Origin: Chryseobacterium sp. KLBC 52
Lineage (GTDB): Bacteria > Bacteroidota > Bacteroidia > Flavobacteriales > Weeksellaceae
DNA: 64,000 nt
Direction: 5' to 3'
Assembly (NCBI RefSeq): GCF_003347605.1
Contig: NZ_QDFZ01000010.1
Span: 1-64,000 of the forward strand
The notes under the pieces are model-generated. The model worked only from the letters and a program-made list of their open reading frames with translations. It was not told the origin of the DNA and ran no database searches. This document shows, one piece after another, positions 42,982 through 52,173 of this stretch; positions within the stretch are counted from its first letter, which is position 1; the number at the start of each line of letters is the position of its first letter. Position numbers and translations under genes: made by a program.

Positions 42982-43039
42982 AAATAATTTAAATTTTGAG
43001 ACAATCTCAGTCTTATCACATAAAAAAATAGAAAGATTT

Positions 43040-44668
43040 ATGAGTTCAGAAAATACAGCATCATTCCATCACATTTTTAAAGGAGAAAACGAAATTCCGG
43101 AAGAGTATAAAGTTCCGGTGATCCATCAGAGAACCTATCTTCTGAATGGCGAACTGGTAGAATGGAAAGGAGATGTCACGGAAATTTATTCCCCGGTATG
43201 CATCCCCACAGAAAACGGATTGGAAAGAAAACTTCTGGGAAGTATTCCGAATATTGGCCCGAACGAGGCTATGGAAGTTCTCGAAGCTTGCGTAAAAGCC
43301 TATGATAATGGGCTGGGTGAGTGGCCGACAATGTCTGTGGAAGGACGAATCAAATGTATGCAGAAATTCGTGTACCTGATGATCCAGCAGAGAGATCTGG
43401 TTATCAAACTACTGATGTGGGAAATCGGAAAAACACTGGCTGATTCTACTAAAGAATTTGACCGTACTGTAGATTATATCAACCAAACCATTGATGCATT
43501 AAAAGATCTTGACAGGGAATCTTCCCGCTTTCAACAGGCGGAAGGAACTATAGCACAGATCAGAAGGGCACCGCTTGGCGTAGTGTTAAGTATGGGACCT
43601 TTCAATTATCCTCTGAATGAAATTTTTACCACCCTGATCCCGGCTTTGATCATGGGAAATACCATCCTTTTTAAACTGCCGAAACATGGTGTCCTTGCTC
43701 ATTATCCTTTATTGAACGCTTTCAAAGAAGCCTTCCCGAAAGGAACTGTGAATACATTATATGGAAAAGGATCAGAAATCATCACTCCGATTATGGAAAG
43801 CGGGAAAGTGAACGTTCTTGCCTTTATCGGATCCAGTAAAGTGGCCAACGGATTGAAAAAACTACACCCGAAAGTGAATCGCTTAAGAGCTATCCTAAGT
43901 CTGGATGCAAAAAATGCAGCCATTGTTACCAAAAATGCAAACCTGGATGTGGCAGTGAGTGAATGTATTTTGGGTGCACTTTCTTTCAATGGACAGCGTT
44001 GTACAGCACTGAAACTGATATTTGTTCAGAAAGAAGTGGCATTGGAGTTTACAGAGAAATTAAGTGCTGCTGTCTCTGCTTTAAAGGCTGGACTGCCATG
44101 GGAGAAAGATGTGAAAGTAACTCCACTTCCGGAGGTCAATAAACCAGCTTATCTGAAAGAATGTATTGATGACGCTTTACAGAAAGGAGCTGCAGTACTG
44201 AATAAAGATGGAGGCTATACAGATGAATCTTTTGTTTTCCCGGCTGTAGTATATCCTGTAAACAGTGATATGAAGCTTTATCATGAGGAACAGTTTGGCC
44301 CTGTGATTCCTGTTGTTCCGTTCGAAGATATAGAAGAACCTATAGAATATCAGGTGAATGCTTCTCATGGGATGCAGGTAAGTATTTTTAGTGAAGATCC
44401 TCATGAAGTAGCGAGACTGATTGATCCGTTTGTAAATCTTGTAAGCCGTGTCAATATCAACTGCCAGGCACAAAGAGGTCCCGATGTTTTTCCATTTACC
44501 GGAAGAAAAGACAGTGCAGAAGGAACACTTTCTGTTTTTGATGCGCTCCGTTCATTCTCCATCCGGTCTCTGGTAGCTGCGAAACTGACAGATTCCAATA
44601 AGGAGCTGCTGAATACTATTGTAAGGGAACATGATTCTAACTTTTTAAGTACAGATTATATTTTCTGA
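43040..44668 (+). CDS. NADP-dependent glyceraldehyde-3-phosphate dehydrogenase-like aldehyde dehydrogenase
   Basis: 542 aa, aldehyde dehydrogenase superfamily. MGPFNYPLNEIFTTLIPALIMGNT (about 190-213) and KLPKHG form the cofactor site, FIGSSK binds the dinucleotide, and Cys in FNGQRCTALK (about 321) is catalytic. The Glu of LSLDAKN-type motif is replaced relative to standard ALDH, as in the GapN-like branch. The C-terminal NCQAQRGPDVFPFTGRKDS matches non-phosphorylating GAPDH. That enzyme oxidises glyceraldehyde 3-phosphate directly to 3-phosphoglycerate and makes NADPH. Substrate assignment follows family resemblance. A terminator follows. Confidence 0.85.
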   Translation: MSSENTASFHHIFKGENEIPEEYKVPVIHQRTYLLNGELVEWKGDVTEIYSPVCIPTENGLERKLLGSIPNIGPNEAMEVLEACVKAYDNGLGEWPTMSVEGRIKCMQKFVYLMIQQRDLVIKLLMWEIGKTLADSTKEFDRTVDYINQTIDALKDLDRESSRFQQAEGTIAQIRRAPLGVVLSMGPFNYPLNEIFTTLIPALIMGNTILFKLPKHGVLAHYPLLNAFKEAFPKGTVNTLYGKGSEIITPIMESGKVNVLAFIGSSKVANGLKKLHPKVNRLRAILSLDAKNAAIVTKNANLDVAVSECILGALSFNGQRCTALKLIFVQKEVALEFTEKLSAAVSALKAGLPWEKDVKVTPLPEVNKPAYLKECIDDALQKGAAVLNKDGGYTDESFVFPAVVYPVNSDMKLYHEEQFGPVIPVVPFEDIEEPIEYQVNASHGMQVSIFSEDPHEVARLIDPFVNLVSRVNINCQAQRGPDVFPFTGRKDSAEGTLSVFDALRSFSIRSLVAAKLTDSNKELLNTIVREHDSNFLSTDYIF

Positions 44669-44698
44669 TTCTGACTGATATTGTATTTAACATAAAAT

Positions 44699-44740
44699 AA
44701 AAATCCTCAATAAACACCTTGGTTTGTTGAGGATTTTTTT
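44699..44740 (+). terminator. Terminator
   Basis: AAATCCTCAA/TTGAGGATTT with inner AAACACC/GGTTT pairing and T7. Confidence 0.9.
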
Positions 44741-44822
44741 AACTTAATGCCGGAATTAGAGTTTTGTGTTATAATAAGATGGTATTTTTTAGAAATATTA
44801 TCTAAGGATCAGTGTGTAAATC

Positions 44823-45332
44823 ATGTCTTCACCCGAAAAAGAATTTTTAGAGAAAATTGAAAAACACAAAGGTGTTATTTTCAAGATCTCTAAAATGTAT
44901 ATGGATAATAAGGACGATCAGAATGACCTCTATCAGGAGATCATTTACCAGGCCTGGAAATCATATGGTGATTTTCAAAAGAGGAGTGATTTCTCCACAT
45001 GGCTGTACAGAACTGCGCTTAACACAGCAATTGTTTTTTTGCGAAGTGAAAAAAAACGTAGTTTTATACAGAATCAGAATGTCGATGGGCTGAGTGCCCG
45101 CCAGGAACCTTATAATGATACGGATGATATGAATATGAAGCGGATGTATGAAGCCATCCATCAGTTGAGCCCCATAGATAAAGCCCTTATCTTCTTCTTT
45201 TTAGAGGGTTTTTCCGGAAAAGAGATTGCTGTACAGCTGGGAATTACTGAAGTGAATACACGGGTAAAGCTGAAGAGAGCAAAAGAAAAACTGAAAGAGA
45301 TCATTACCAGACAGGGTACAGGTTCCTATTAA
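44823..45332 (+). CDS. ECF-type RNA polymerase sigma factor (copy 1)
   Basis: 169 aa. Region 2 (about 20-80): DDQNDLYQEIIYQAWKSYGDF and FSTWLYRTALNTAIVFLR, which bind the core enzyme and -10 element. Region 4 (about 108-160): SPIDKALIFFFLEGFSGKEIAVQLGI, a helix-turn-helix. The membrane protein 10 bp downstream is a plausible anti-sigma partner. The pair is repeated 2 kb further on. Confidence 0.93.
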   Translation: MSSPEKEFLEKIEKHKGVIFKISKMYMDNKDDQNDLYQEIIYQAWKSYGDFQKRSDFSTWLYRTALNTAIVFLRSEKKRSFIQNQNVDGLSARQEPYNDTDDMNMKRMYEAIHQLSPIDKALIFFFLEGFSGKEIAVQLGITEVNTRVKLKRAKEKLKEIITRQGTGSY

Positions 45333-45342
45333 AAATAACACT

Positions 45343-46158
45343 ATGGAATTAGAAAACTTTAAAGAACTTTGGAATAAAGATACAGGGAAGGAATCCCCTG
45401 AAATTTCTCTGGAAAAACAGAAGGAAATACACTCTCCGCTGCAGATGCTGAAAGTGAATATGGAAACTGAATTCTGGCTGATGATTGTAACACTGCCTTT
45501 GCTGTTAACAGGTTTTCCTTTCGCCTCTAAGGACTCTAATATTAAAACGATTTCAGTATTTGTCACCATTCTGACCCTTGCTATTATTGTTTATTTTTAT
45601 TCCCGCTTCCTGAAATTGTATAAGCTACTTAGAAAAAACAGTACCAATACAAATTATGATCTGTTTACTCTCAAAACGCAGCTTCTCATCTCGAAAGAGA
45701 TTTATATCTCCTATTATATTGCCTATATTCCTCTTGGGTTTCTTTTATCTCTGATTCAGATCAATTTTCATTTTGACAGGGAATATAACCTGGCTATTTT
45801 CGGGATCAGCCTTCTGATTACCCTTTTGTTGATCGCTTTTATCATCAAATACTGGATCTATTATATGTACGGAAGATACATTAATGATATAGTACGTTTG
45901 GTAGATGAACTTAATGGAATTGACGTAAGTCCAAAAGTTGAAAAGAGAAAGACATGGTTTGAACGCTCACAGAAATTTTTTATGAATAAAATGGGGATTA
46001 AAGGAAATATTCTGAATACTGTGATATGGTTTGTATCCATGTACTTTTTTATCATTTTATTTCTGACAATTGTTCTTTTGATCATTATTATAGTGGGAGC
46101 AAAACTTGATTTTCTGGATATCGGATCATTGCAGAGGGCTTTAAATAAACTAAATTAG
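45343..46158 (+). CDS. Five-helix membrane protein, putative anti-sigma partner (copy 1)
   Basis: 271 aa. The cytoplasmic N-terminus of about 45 residues (LKELWNKDTG, ESPEISLEKQ, PLQMLKVNMETEF) is followed by helices at about 46-65, 70-90, 115-138, 145-170 and 228-260. The N-terminus is conserved with the paralogue at 47370. The extra C-terminal helix and 40-residue insert (PKVEKRKTWFERSQKFFMNK) are unique to this copy. An anti-sigma role is inferred from gene order and from the conserved cytoplasmic segment; there is no classical ZAS or FecR motif. Confidence 0.7.
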   Translation: MELENFKELWNKDTGKESPEISLEKQKEIHSPLQMLKVNMETEFWLMIVTLPLLLTGFPFASKDSNIKTISVFVTILTLAIIVYFYSRFLKLYKLLRKNSTNTNYDLFTLKTQLLISKEIYISYYIAYIPLGFLLSLIQINFHFDREYNLAIFGISLLITLLLIAFIIKYWIYYMYGRYINDIVRLVDELNGIDVSPKVEKRKTWFERSQKFFMNKMGIKGNILNTVIWFVSMYFFIILFLTIVLLIIIIVGAKLDFLDIGSLQRALNKLN

Positions 46159-46220
46159 AAATTACGCTATCTTCTGTAAAATTTCTATCTTTAGAACATT
46201 GAGTTGTAAAAAAATATCAC

Positions 46221-46580
46221 ATGGATGATTTTAAAAATCAGGTGTATTCTATAGAGGAATTTCTGGAACTGGTAAAGAGCAAACAGGATAGGAAGGCATC
46301 CTTTGATCCGGAATATAATTATGCAGTCTATTCATCAACAGATGAATTTAAACCCGAAATGAAAGTTTTTATCGGAGATCCTTTGGATATCGGTGAGCAT
46401 GATAATGAAATCTTACCTGATTTCGTTTTCCATAACAAGCTTCAATATATGTGTTCTGATGAAAATATTCAGGATGTGGTGGATCTTGCTTTCAGACAGC
46501 GTGCTGATATTAGCTCTTCTCAGCTTATCACTGCCCTGAACCATTATCTTGAAAAAGATGATTTCTTAGATTTTAAATAA
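46221..46580 (+). CDS. Hypothetical acidic cytoplasmic protein
   Basis: 119 aa. YSIEEFLELVKSK, then FDPEYNYAVYSSTDEFKPEMKVFIGDPLDIGEHDNEILPDF and a helical end. No signal peptide or known motif. It lies between the two sigma-factor pairs and starts 62 bp after the first membrane protein. It is closed by a terminator. It could be part of the first sigma operon. Confidence 0.65.
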   Translation: MDDFKNQVYSIEEFLELVKSKQDRKASFDPEYNYAVYSSTDEFKPEMKVFIGDPLDIGEHDNEILPDFVFHNKLQYMCSDENIQDVVDLAFRQRADISSSQLITALNHYLEKDDFLDFK

Positions 46581-46605
46581 TAAAAGAATTAAATACTTAA
46601 AATAA

Positions 46606-46648
46606 ATAAGCTGATATAAAAAATATCAGCTTATTGCTTTTTTTGATG
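46606..46648 (+). terminator. Terminator
   Basis: ATAAGCTGATAT/ATATCAGCTTAT, loop A5, then a T-rich tail. Confidence 0.85.
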
Positions 46649-46750
46649 TAACATTTTTACTTTTTTTCTACTAACTCATTAGGTCAGAAAAAATTATTTC
46701 GACTCATACTATTCTGAGGAAATAGTAATAAGCTTAAAAAACACAATGAG

Positions 46751-46782
46751 GCCTGGCTGTATTTTCTGCCAGGTTTTTTTTA
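46751..46782 (+). terminator. Terminator-like hairpin without an upstream gene
   Basis: CCTGGC/GCCAGG, loop of 10, T8. It stands 65 bp before the second sigma factor, with no reading frame between it and the previous terminator. Confidence 0.65.
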
Positions 46783-46846
46783 TTTCTTTTGTAAAAATCT
46801 GTAACAATTTTTTTAAACGAAAACTAACTCTATAGAGTAACAAGCT

Positions 46847-47356
46847 ATGACCTCATTAGAACAAGAGTTTATCAGTAAAATTGAACAGCATAAAGGAATC
46901 CTGTTTAAGATTGCTAAGATGTACATGACTGAAAAAGATGACCGTGATGATCTTTTTCAGGAGACTACCTATCAGCTCTGGAAAGCATTTCCCGGTTTCA
47001 GAGGCGAAAGTGAATTTTCTACATGGCTGTACAGAATTGCTTTGAATACCGCTATTATTTTCCTTAAAACAGAAAAGAGAAGAAGTTTTATTACCCATGA
47101 AGATTTTTCCAATCAGATCATTGTTCAGGAAGATTATGATGAGCGTAAAGAAGAGCGCCTGACTGAAATGTATAAAGCTATCCATCAGCTTAATTCTATT
47201 GACAAGGCCTTTATCTTCTATTATCTGGAAGATTTTTCAGGAAAGCAGATTGCCGAACAGATGGGAATTTCAGAAGGCAATGCAAGAGTGAAAATGAACC
47301 GGGCCAAAAACAAACTTAAAGATATCTTAAGCCAAATAAAAACCAACCAACATTAA
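46847..47356 (+). CDS. ECF-type RNA polymerase sigma factor (copy 2)
   Basis: 169 aa, the same length as copy 1 and clearly paralogous: FISKIEQHKGILFKIAKMYM, DDRDDLFQETTYQLWKAFPGF, FSTWLYRIALNTAIIFLKTEK, and LNSIDKAFIFYYLEDFSGKQIAEQMGIS in region 4. Region 4's recognition helix differs (EGNARVKMNRAKN against EVNTRVKLKRAKE), so the promoter targets probably differ. The partner membrane protein starts 13 bp downstream. Confidence 0.93.
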   Translation: MTSLEQEFISKIEQHKGILFKIAKMYMTEKDDRDDLFQETTYQLWKAFPGFRGESEFSTWLYRIALNTAIIFLKTEKRRSFITHEDFSNQIIVQEDYDERKEERLTEMYKAIHQLNSIDKAFIFYYLEDFSGKQIAEQMGISEGNARVKMNRAKNKLKDILSQIKTNQH

Positions 47357-47369
47357 AATCAGTAATCCA

Positions 47370-47960
47370 ATGAATATCGATGAATTGAAAAATACCTGGA
47401 ACGAAGATATTGTGGAGGAAACTCCCGAAATAAGCATAGAACAGAGCAATAAACTGAATCTTCCCCTTGAAAAAATACGCAAGAATATGCGCGTGGAATT
47501 CTGGTGGATGATAGGAATCTTTGTCTTCGCTTTTCTGGTGTGCGCTGTGTGCAGACCCTTTAAACTTCAATTGTACATAACCGTATTAATTGCTTCCATG
47601 CTTATTGTTACTGTTTTCTTTTTCAGTAAGTTCTTTAAACTGTATAATGAAATCAGTAATCCAGCCCCCAAAACCTATGACTCTCTGAAAGATCTGGTGA
47701 TGCAGCTCAATCTTAATAAACAGTATTACCTCTCATACTACATCAGTTTTGCCCCGTTTCTTGTCTGTGAAATTCTTATTGTCCTGGAGTTTATCCCGTG
47801 GCCAAAACCTTTGAGTGAATTGAAGATTGCGGTGGTCTTAATTAGTACAGTAACCGTAGGATTATTTTTGCTTTATTTTGTTGGAAGATTCTGGTATCAA
47901 CGCTACTATGGAAGATATATCCAATATATTGAAGGTCTTTTAGAAGAATTAAAAGGATAA
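47370..47960 (+). CDS. Four-helix membrane protein, putative anti-sigma partner (copy 2)
   Basis: 196 aa. Its N-terminus aligns with that of 45343: LKNTWNEDIVEETPEISIEQ, LPLEKIRKNMRVEFWWMI. Four membrane helices (about 47-65, 70-90, 118-140, 150-172) and a basic YGRYIQYIEGLLEELK end follow, matching YGRYINDIVRLVDELN of copy 1. The C-terminal extra helix of copy 1 is absent. The role is inferred as for copy 1. Confidence 0.7.
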   Translation: MNIDELKNTWNEDIVEETPEISIEQSNKLNLPLEKIRKNMRVEFWWMIGIFVFAFLVCAVCRPFKLQLYITVLIASMLIVTVFFFSKFFKLYNEISNPAPKTYDSLKDLVMQLNLNKQYYLSYYISFAPFLVCEILIVLEFIPWPKPLSELKIAVVLISTVTVGLFLLYFVGRFWYQRYYGRYIQYIEGLLEELKG

Positions 47961-47966
47961 CAAAGA

Positions 47967-47993
47967 GTTCGGCGGGCTTTCAGCCCGCCGAAC
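47967..47993. terminator. GC-rich hairpin between convergent genes
   Basis: Perfect 12-bp stem GTTCGGCGGGCT/AGCCCGCCGAAC, loop TTC, but no T-tract. It resembles the GGCTTTAGCC repeat family and may double as a terminator for both converging genes. Confidence 0.65.
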
Positions 47994-48002
47994 CTATATG
48001 CA

Positions 48003-49541
48003 TTACTGTCCCTTATTTTCTTTTTCTTTGGCAATTTCGTTTTTTATCCAATCCAGCTGTGGATCTTTTTTGTCGATAATATCCTGCATGTTTTCAGTAA
48101 CAGTCACATCGGGAACAACCCCTTTTCGTGAATCTGAAAAACTGATATTAGGCTGTACCAAAAGTAATCCTATGGGAAACCTGATTTCAGAATTGGGAAG
48201 CTTTTGGTAGGAATAAAAACCGGCAACGGTTCCATCATTGGCACCACCTGTTTCTTCTCCCACAAGCGTTGCTCTTTTATCATTTTTAAGTTTAGCGGTA
48301 ATAATAGAAGATGCCGAGAAACTTCCTCCGTTAATCAGTACAAAAACTTTTCCGTGGAAGGCATCCTTTTTAGGTTTTGTAGGTTTGTCAGCCTTCATTT
48401 TGTAGAACACCTTTCCATCCTTTTTATAGGTACTGAAAGTCTGGGCAAAAAAGTAGCTCGGATAGGCAATACTTTTAAGAGCATATTCCAAAGGAGTGCT
48501 TTTTCTGAAATAATTGGTGCGCAGAGGGGCATTTCTTGAAGTTAACTGAGAAGGTTTGATCAGCGTAAACGGTTCATCAGCTAAATACGAATACAGGTTA
48601 TTGATTTCATACAAAGAGCCGCCATAATTATTTCGGACATCTATGATGAGGTAAGGAGATTTTGCAAGGTTGATCTTGGCAAAAGTCTTTTTATAAAACT
48701 CATCCGAATAATCCCTTGAAAAGCTTTTCACCTTAATATAAGCAATAGTACTGTCTTTGTCCAGAAATTTGAAGCTTCTGTTATAAGAATCACTGGAAGC
48801 TACATAATCGTTCAGTTTCTTTTCCGGGGTCTTTTTCTGCATTTCCTTATCCTTTTCAAGATCAGAATCAGATTTTGTTTCTCTGGTTAAGGTATACGTC
48901 TTTTTTTCTCCCTGGTATAGGGTTTCAAGAGTAGCTTTGCTGTCAAATCCATTTTCTGCGGTATAAAAATTAAAGAACAGGTCCTTCAAAAAATAAGGAT
49001 GGAAAGTGGTATTGTCACCATCACTGCTGATCAGGCTTTTGTACTTCTTGATATAATCTGAAACAGGAACATTGTTAATGGATAAAATTTCAGTTCCCGG
49101 TTGTATATGTTCAATAGAATCTTTATTCTGAATAATGTACATCCGATCCCCTGAAATATAATATTCAAAACGACTGAACATCCCTTTCTGATGTTCCAGT
49201 TTTTTTATTTCGCTTTTGGTAAATTTCTTTCTGGGAATTCTCAATGAAAGATGTCCTTCCCGAATTCCTGCAATGACAGGTTGAAGTTTGAAATAAAACT
49301 GAAGAGGAGTAAGAGGCTCGATGAGGGTTTGTTTAAGGCTGTCAAATTTACGTTCCAGCTCCTTCTTGGGAATATACCAGTATAATTGAGGGTGCATTTG
49401 CTGTAATTTTGAATACGCAAAATCCACATCTTCTTTAAGTTGCTCCGGTGGAATACATGAAGCCCGTTGTTCGTTGTGTTTTTTGATAGAGGCACAAGAC
49501 GAAAAAATAACGAGAAGAAATATTACCGAATAATTTTTCAA
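48003..49541 (-). CDS. S41-family peptidase, lipoprotein
   Basis: 512 aa. Lipobox ending SC at residue 16. A helical region is followed by a PDZ-like segment (IQPGTEILSINNVPVSDYIKKY, about 140-161). The C-terminal-processing-peptidase domain contains LIIDVRNNYGGSLYEI (about 300-315), the catalytic Ser in VFVLINGGSFSASSII (about 405-420) and the base-containing VGEETGGANDGTVAGFY. It degrades or processes periplasmic or imported proteins. The outer- or inner-leaflet location of the lipoprotein is not decidable. Confidence 0.9.
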   Translation of the reverse strand: MKNYSVIFLLVIFSSCASIKKHNEQRASCIPPEQLKEDVDFAYSKLQQMHPQLYWYIPKKELERKFDSLKQTLIEPLTPLQFYFKLQPVIAGIREGHLSLRIPRKKFTKSEIKKLEHQKGMFSRFEYYISGDRMYIIQNKDSIEHIQPGTEILSINNVPVSDYIKKYKSLISSDGDNTTFHPYFLKDLFFNFYTAENGFDSKATLETLYQGEKKTYTLTRETKSDSDLEKDKEMQKKTPEKKLNDYVASSDSYNRSFKFLDKDSTIAYIKVKSFSRDYSDEFYKKTFAKINLAKSPYLIIDVRNNYGGSLYEINNLYSYLADEPFTLIKPSQLTSRNAPLRTNYFRKSTPLEYALKSIAYPSYFFAQTFSTYKKDGKVFYKMKADKPTKPKKDAFHGKVFVLINGGSFSASSIITAKLKNDKRATLVGEETGGANDGTVAGFYSYQKLPNSEIRFPIGLLLVQPNISFSDSRKGVVPDVTVTENMQDIIDKKDPQLDWIKNEIAKEKENKGQ

Positions 49542-49710
49542 TATCTGAGTTTTTTAGGGTGCTAAAATAGAAAGTTTAAAATTAATCCCGAGCTAAACGG
49601 GTAATAAATTTTTAAAAATACATGATAAATTTAGTTAAAAAATGGAGTAAAATGGAATAAACTTTCATTTAAAAGCAAAAGTCAATACATTTGATATTTA
49701 TTTTTTACAG

Positions 49711-50808
49711 ATGATTTACTGGATTATTACGTGTATAGCTGTTTTGACGATAACTTTTTTTATAGTGATCAATATGAAGGCATTTGGAGGAGTGCCAAAA
49801 GGGAAGAGACTGAAGCGTATCAGACAGTCGAAACTTTATAAAAAGAAACAGTTCCGGAATATCAGTCATACTCCTTCCATTACCGAGGGCTATAAGATGT
49901 GGAAAGTAACCTACGATTTCTTTTTAGGAAAAAAAGATCCATTGTTGAAACCTTTAAAAGCCATTCCATCCCTTCATACCAATCTGAAAAATATTGATAA
50001 AAACGAGGATGTATTTATCTGGCTGGGACATTCATCTTATTATCTGCAGACCGATGGGGTTTCCTTTTTAATAGATCCTGTCCTGAGTCTTTATGGATCA
50101 CCTTTTAAATACTTTAATAAAGCTTTCAAAGGATCAGATATTTTTAAACCGGAAGATATTCCGAATATTGATTATCTTGTGATAACGCATGATCATTTTG
50201 ACCACCTGGATTACCCAACTGTGAAATCTATCGAAGAAAAAACAGGAATGGCTATAATTCCTTTGGGAGTAGGAGCGCACCTGGAAAGATGGGGGTATGC
50301 GGAGAGTAAACTTATTGAAGAAGAATGGGGAACAGAAGCTGCTCTGAAAAATGATATAAAAATTATTTTTACTCCTGCCAGGCATTTTTCCGGCAGAAGA
50401 GTAAGACAGAATGATACCCTTTGGAGTTCTTACGTTCTGATAACACCCACTAAGAAAATTTTCCTGGGCGGAGACAGTGGATATGATTCCCATTTCAAAA
50501 CAATAGGTGAGCAATATGGACCTTTCGATTATGCTGTTCTTGAAAATGGACAATATGGAGAGGCATGGAGGTATATCCATACATTGCCTGAAGATGTTGT
50601 TCAGGCTGCTATTGACCTGAAAGCGGATCATATAATCCCGGTTCATGCTGCTAAATTTGCATTGGCGCTTCATCCATGGAATGAGCCTTTACAAAAGATA
50701 ACAGCCCTTGGGAAAGAAAAAAAACTGAATATCCTCACTCCAATGATCGGCGAGGTAGTAGATCTGAATCATTCAGAACAGAAATTTACAGCCTGGTGGG
50801 AAAGCTGA
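49711..50808 (+). CDS. MBL-fold hydrolase of the NAPE-PLD/UlaG-like group
   Basis: 365 aa with an N-terminal membrane helix (about 3-22). Motifs are WLGHSSYYLQTDGVSFLIDPVL (about 106-127), the metal motif THDHFDHLD (about 157-165), ARHFSGRR (about 226-233), FLGGDSGYD and IIPVHAAKFALALHPW. These are typical of N-acylphosphatidylethanolamine phospholipase D-like MBL proteins. It is membrane-anchored and likely acts on phospholipids or phosphodiesters. It converges with a GNAT gene with no gap. Confidence 0.88.
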   Translation: MIYWIITCIAVLTITFFIVINMKAFGGVPKGKRLKRIRQSKLYKKKQFRNISHTPSITEGYKMWKVTYDFFLGKKDPLLKPLKAIPSLHTNLKNIDKNEDVFIWLGHSSYYLQTDGVSFLIDPVLSLYGSPFKYFNKAFKGSDIFKPEDIPNIDYLVITHDHFDHLDYPTVKSIEEKTGMAIIPLGVGAHLERWGYAESKLIEEEWGTEAALKNDIKIIFTPARHFSGRRVRQNDTLWSSYVLITPTKKIFLGGDSGYDSHFKTIGEQYGPFDYAVLENGQYGEAWRYIHTLPEDVVQAAIDLKADHIIPVHAAKFALALHPWNEPLQKITALGKEKKLNILTPMIGEVVDLNHSEQKFTAWWES

Positions 50809-51096
50809 TCAGGCATGCCAGATTTCTTTATATCTTGCGGGGTGATTTTCAAACTGTTGTCTTACAAAATCACATTCCGGGTCTACAAGCAAATCTTTTT
50901 CTTCTGCATAGCGTACCAGTTCATCCAGCAATAGTTTGGCGTATCCCTTTCCCTCACGCTCTTCGTCAAGTTTCGTATAAAATACAATTAGCAGTCTTCC
51001 GTCAACCTCTATGGACATATAACCTGCCTTTTTCCCATCGATAAGTAGCTGCAATTCATCCTGATATTGAGATACCTGAAACTTTATATTTTCCAT
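50809..51096 (-). CDS. Small GNAT-type N-acetyltransferase (YjdJ-like)
   Basis: 95 aa, a minimal GNAT fold of the Acetyltransf_CG type. YMSIEVDGRLLIVFYTKL, the acetyl-CoA loop EREGKGYAKLLLDELVRYAEEK, and the C-terminal signature VDPECDFVRQQFENHPARYKEIW. Substrate unknown. Its stop abuts the stop of the MBL gene. Confidence 0.88.
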   Translation of the reverse strand: MENIKFQVSQYQDELQLLIDGKKAGYMSIEVDGRLLIVFYTKLDEEREGKGYAKLLLDELVRYAEEKDLLVDPECDFVRQQFENHPARYKEIWHA

Positions 51097-51603
51097 AACA
51101 ATGTAAGATTTGGTTGATTAAAATAATTTGAGAACGTCTCCGTAAATACATTCTCTCCATTAAAATTACAAAATTAAATCATATGAAATAATAATTTTCA
51201 GGAATCTTAACGAATTTTATAACATAAATGGTGAAAGGTAAAAGATAAAAGATAAAAGATATTACCATTAAATATCCGTAGGTCAGGATCAATAGAGGTG
51301 GGCTTTAGCCCGCCATACAATATATAATTTCTCCTACGGCTTTAGCCGAAACTTAAATATAGGTGTTTTTATAAATCTGCAATGTGTTGATTATTAATAT
51401 ATAATAGGGTTGTTGTTTACTAATTCTTGGGATCTAATCATAACTTTAGAATAATTAATGTTAAGAATTTAATAAAAAATACAGAAAATAATTCAAAGAT
51501 AATCAGTTGTTTGTGGTTTTTTTTAACAAATATTAGTATTTGTAATTAAGAATTGGCACTTTAATTGACTATCACTTGATAATTATTTTTAAAGTGGAAT
51601 GAA
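51097..51603. other. Intergenic stretch with repeats
   Basis: TAAAAGA heptamers are at 51239-51259. A GGCTTTAGCC doublet runs from 51290 to 51356 (GGTGGGCTTTAGCCCGCC, then ACGGCTTTAGCCGAAA). The 180 bp before the next gene are very A/T-rich and may hold its promoter (TTAGTATTTG near 51531), which I could not define. Confidence 0.65.
51239..51259 (+). repeat. Heptanucleotide array TAAAAGA
   Basis: Three perfect TAAAAGA units, preceded by the related TGAAAGG. Confidence 0.85.
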
Positions 51604-52053
51604 ATGAAAAAGTTAATATTAACAGCATTATTGGTTGGGACCTTCAGTTTGAGTTATGCCCAATCAGATTATTATAATGATTACAGAAGGAGTATCTCAG
51701 ATATCAACTGGCAAAGAGTAATTACGGATCTTGTGCTTTCAACAACACAGGCTAATCAGATTTATGTGTTAAATGACAGATATCGTGATTATGATACCTG
51801 GAACAGAGTGTATGTTGTAGAGCCGGGAAGATGGAGAAACGACCGTTATTCTGAGTTGGAAAGAATTCTGGGCAGAGAAAAGTATATCATCTTTAAAAAG
51901 AAATACTACAGAGGACAAAACCCTGTAATCGTTTACGGAAGAAATAAAAACGATTATAAAAAATACCGTAAACAACAGGAGAAGTATTATAAAAATCAGG
52001 AGAAATACTACAAAAAACAAAATAAACATCATGGTCATGGACATGATGACTGA
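51604..52053 (+). CDS. Secreted basic protein with Tyr/Lys-rich tail
   Basis: 149 aa. Signal peptide (MKKLILTALLVGTFSLSYAQ). The middle (INWQRVITDLVLSTTQANQIYVLNDRY, RWRNDRYSELERILG) looks helical, like small Chryseobacterium stress or envelope proteins. The tail is repetitive KYYKNQEKYYKKQNKHH and ends HGHGHDD, a possible metal-binding stretch. No recognised family. Terminator at 52087. Confidence 0.75.
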   Translation: MKKLILTALLVGTFSLSYAQSDYYNDYRRSISDINWQRVITDLVLSTTQANQIYVLNDRYRDYDTWNRVYVVEPGRWRNDRYSELERILGREKYIIFKKKYYRGQNPVIVYGRNKNDYKKYRKQQEKYYKNQEKYYKKQNKHHGHGHDD

Positions 52054-52086
52054 AATTAGATTATAATCAACTCAATATTCACTTTT

Positions 52087-52122
52087 AAATGGCTGGCAGG
52101 ATTGTCAGCCATTTAATTTTTT
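52087..52122 (+). terminator. Terminator
   Basis: AAATGGCTG/CAGCCATTT, 10-nt loop, then AATTTTTTA. Confidence 0.85.
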
Positions 52123-52173
52123 AGTCCCATAATTGTTATGATGTATTTGGTTTGATTTTTATAACTTTGATCT

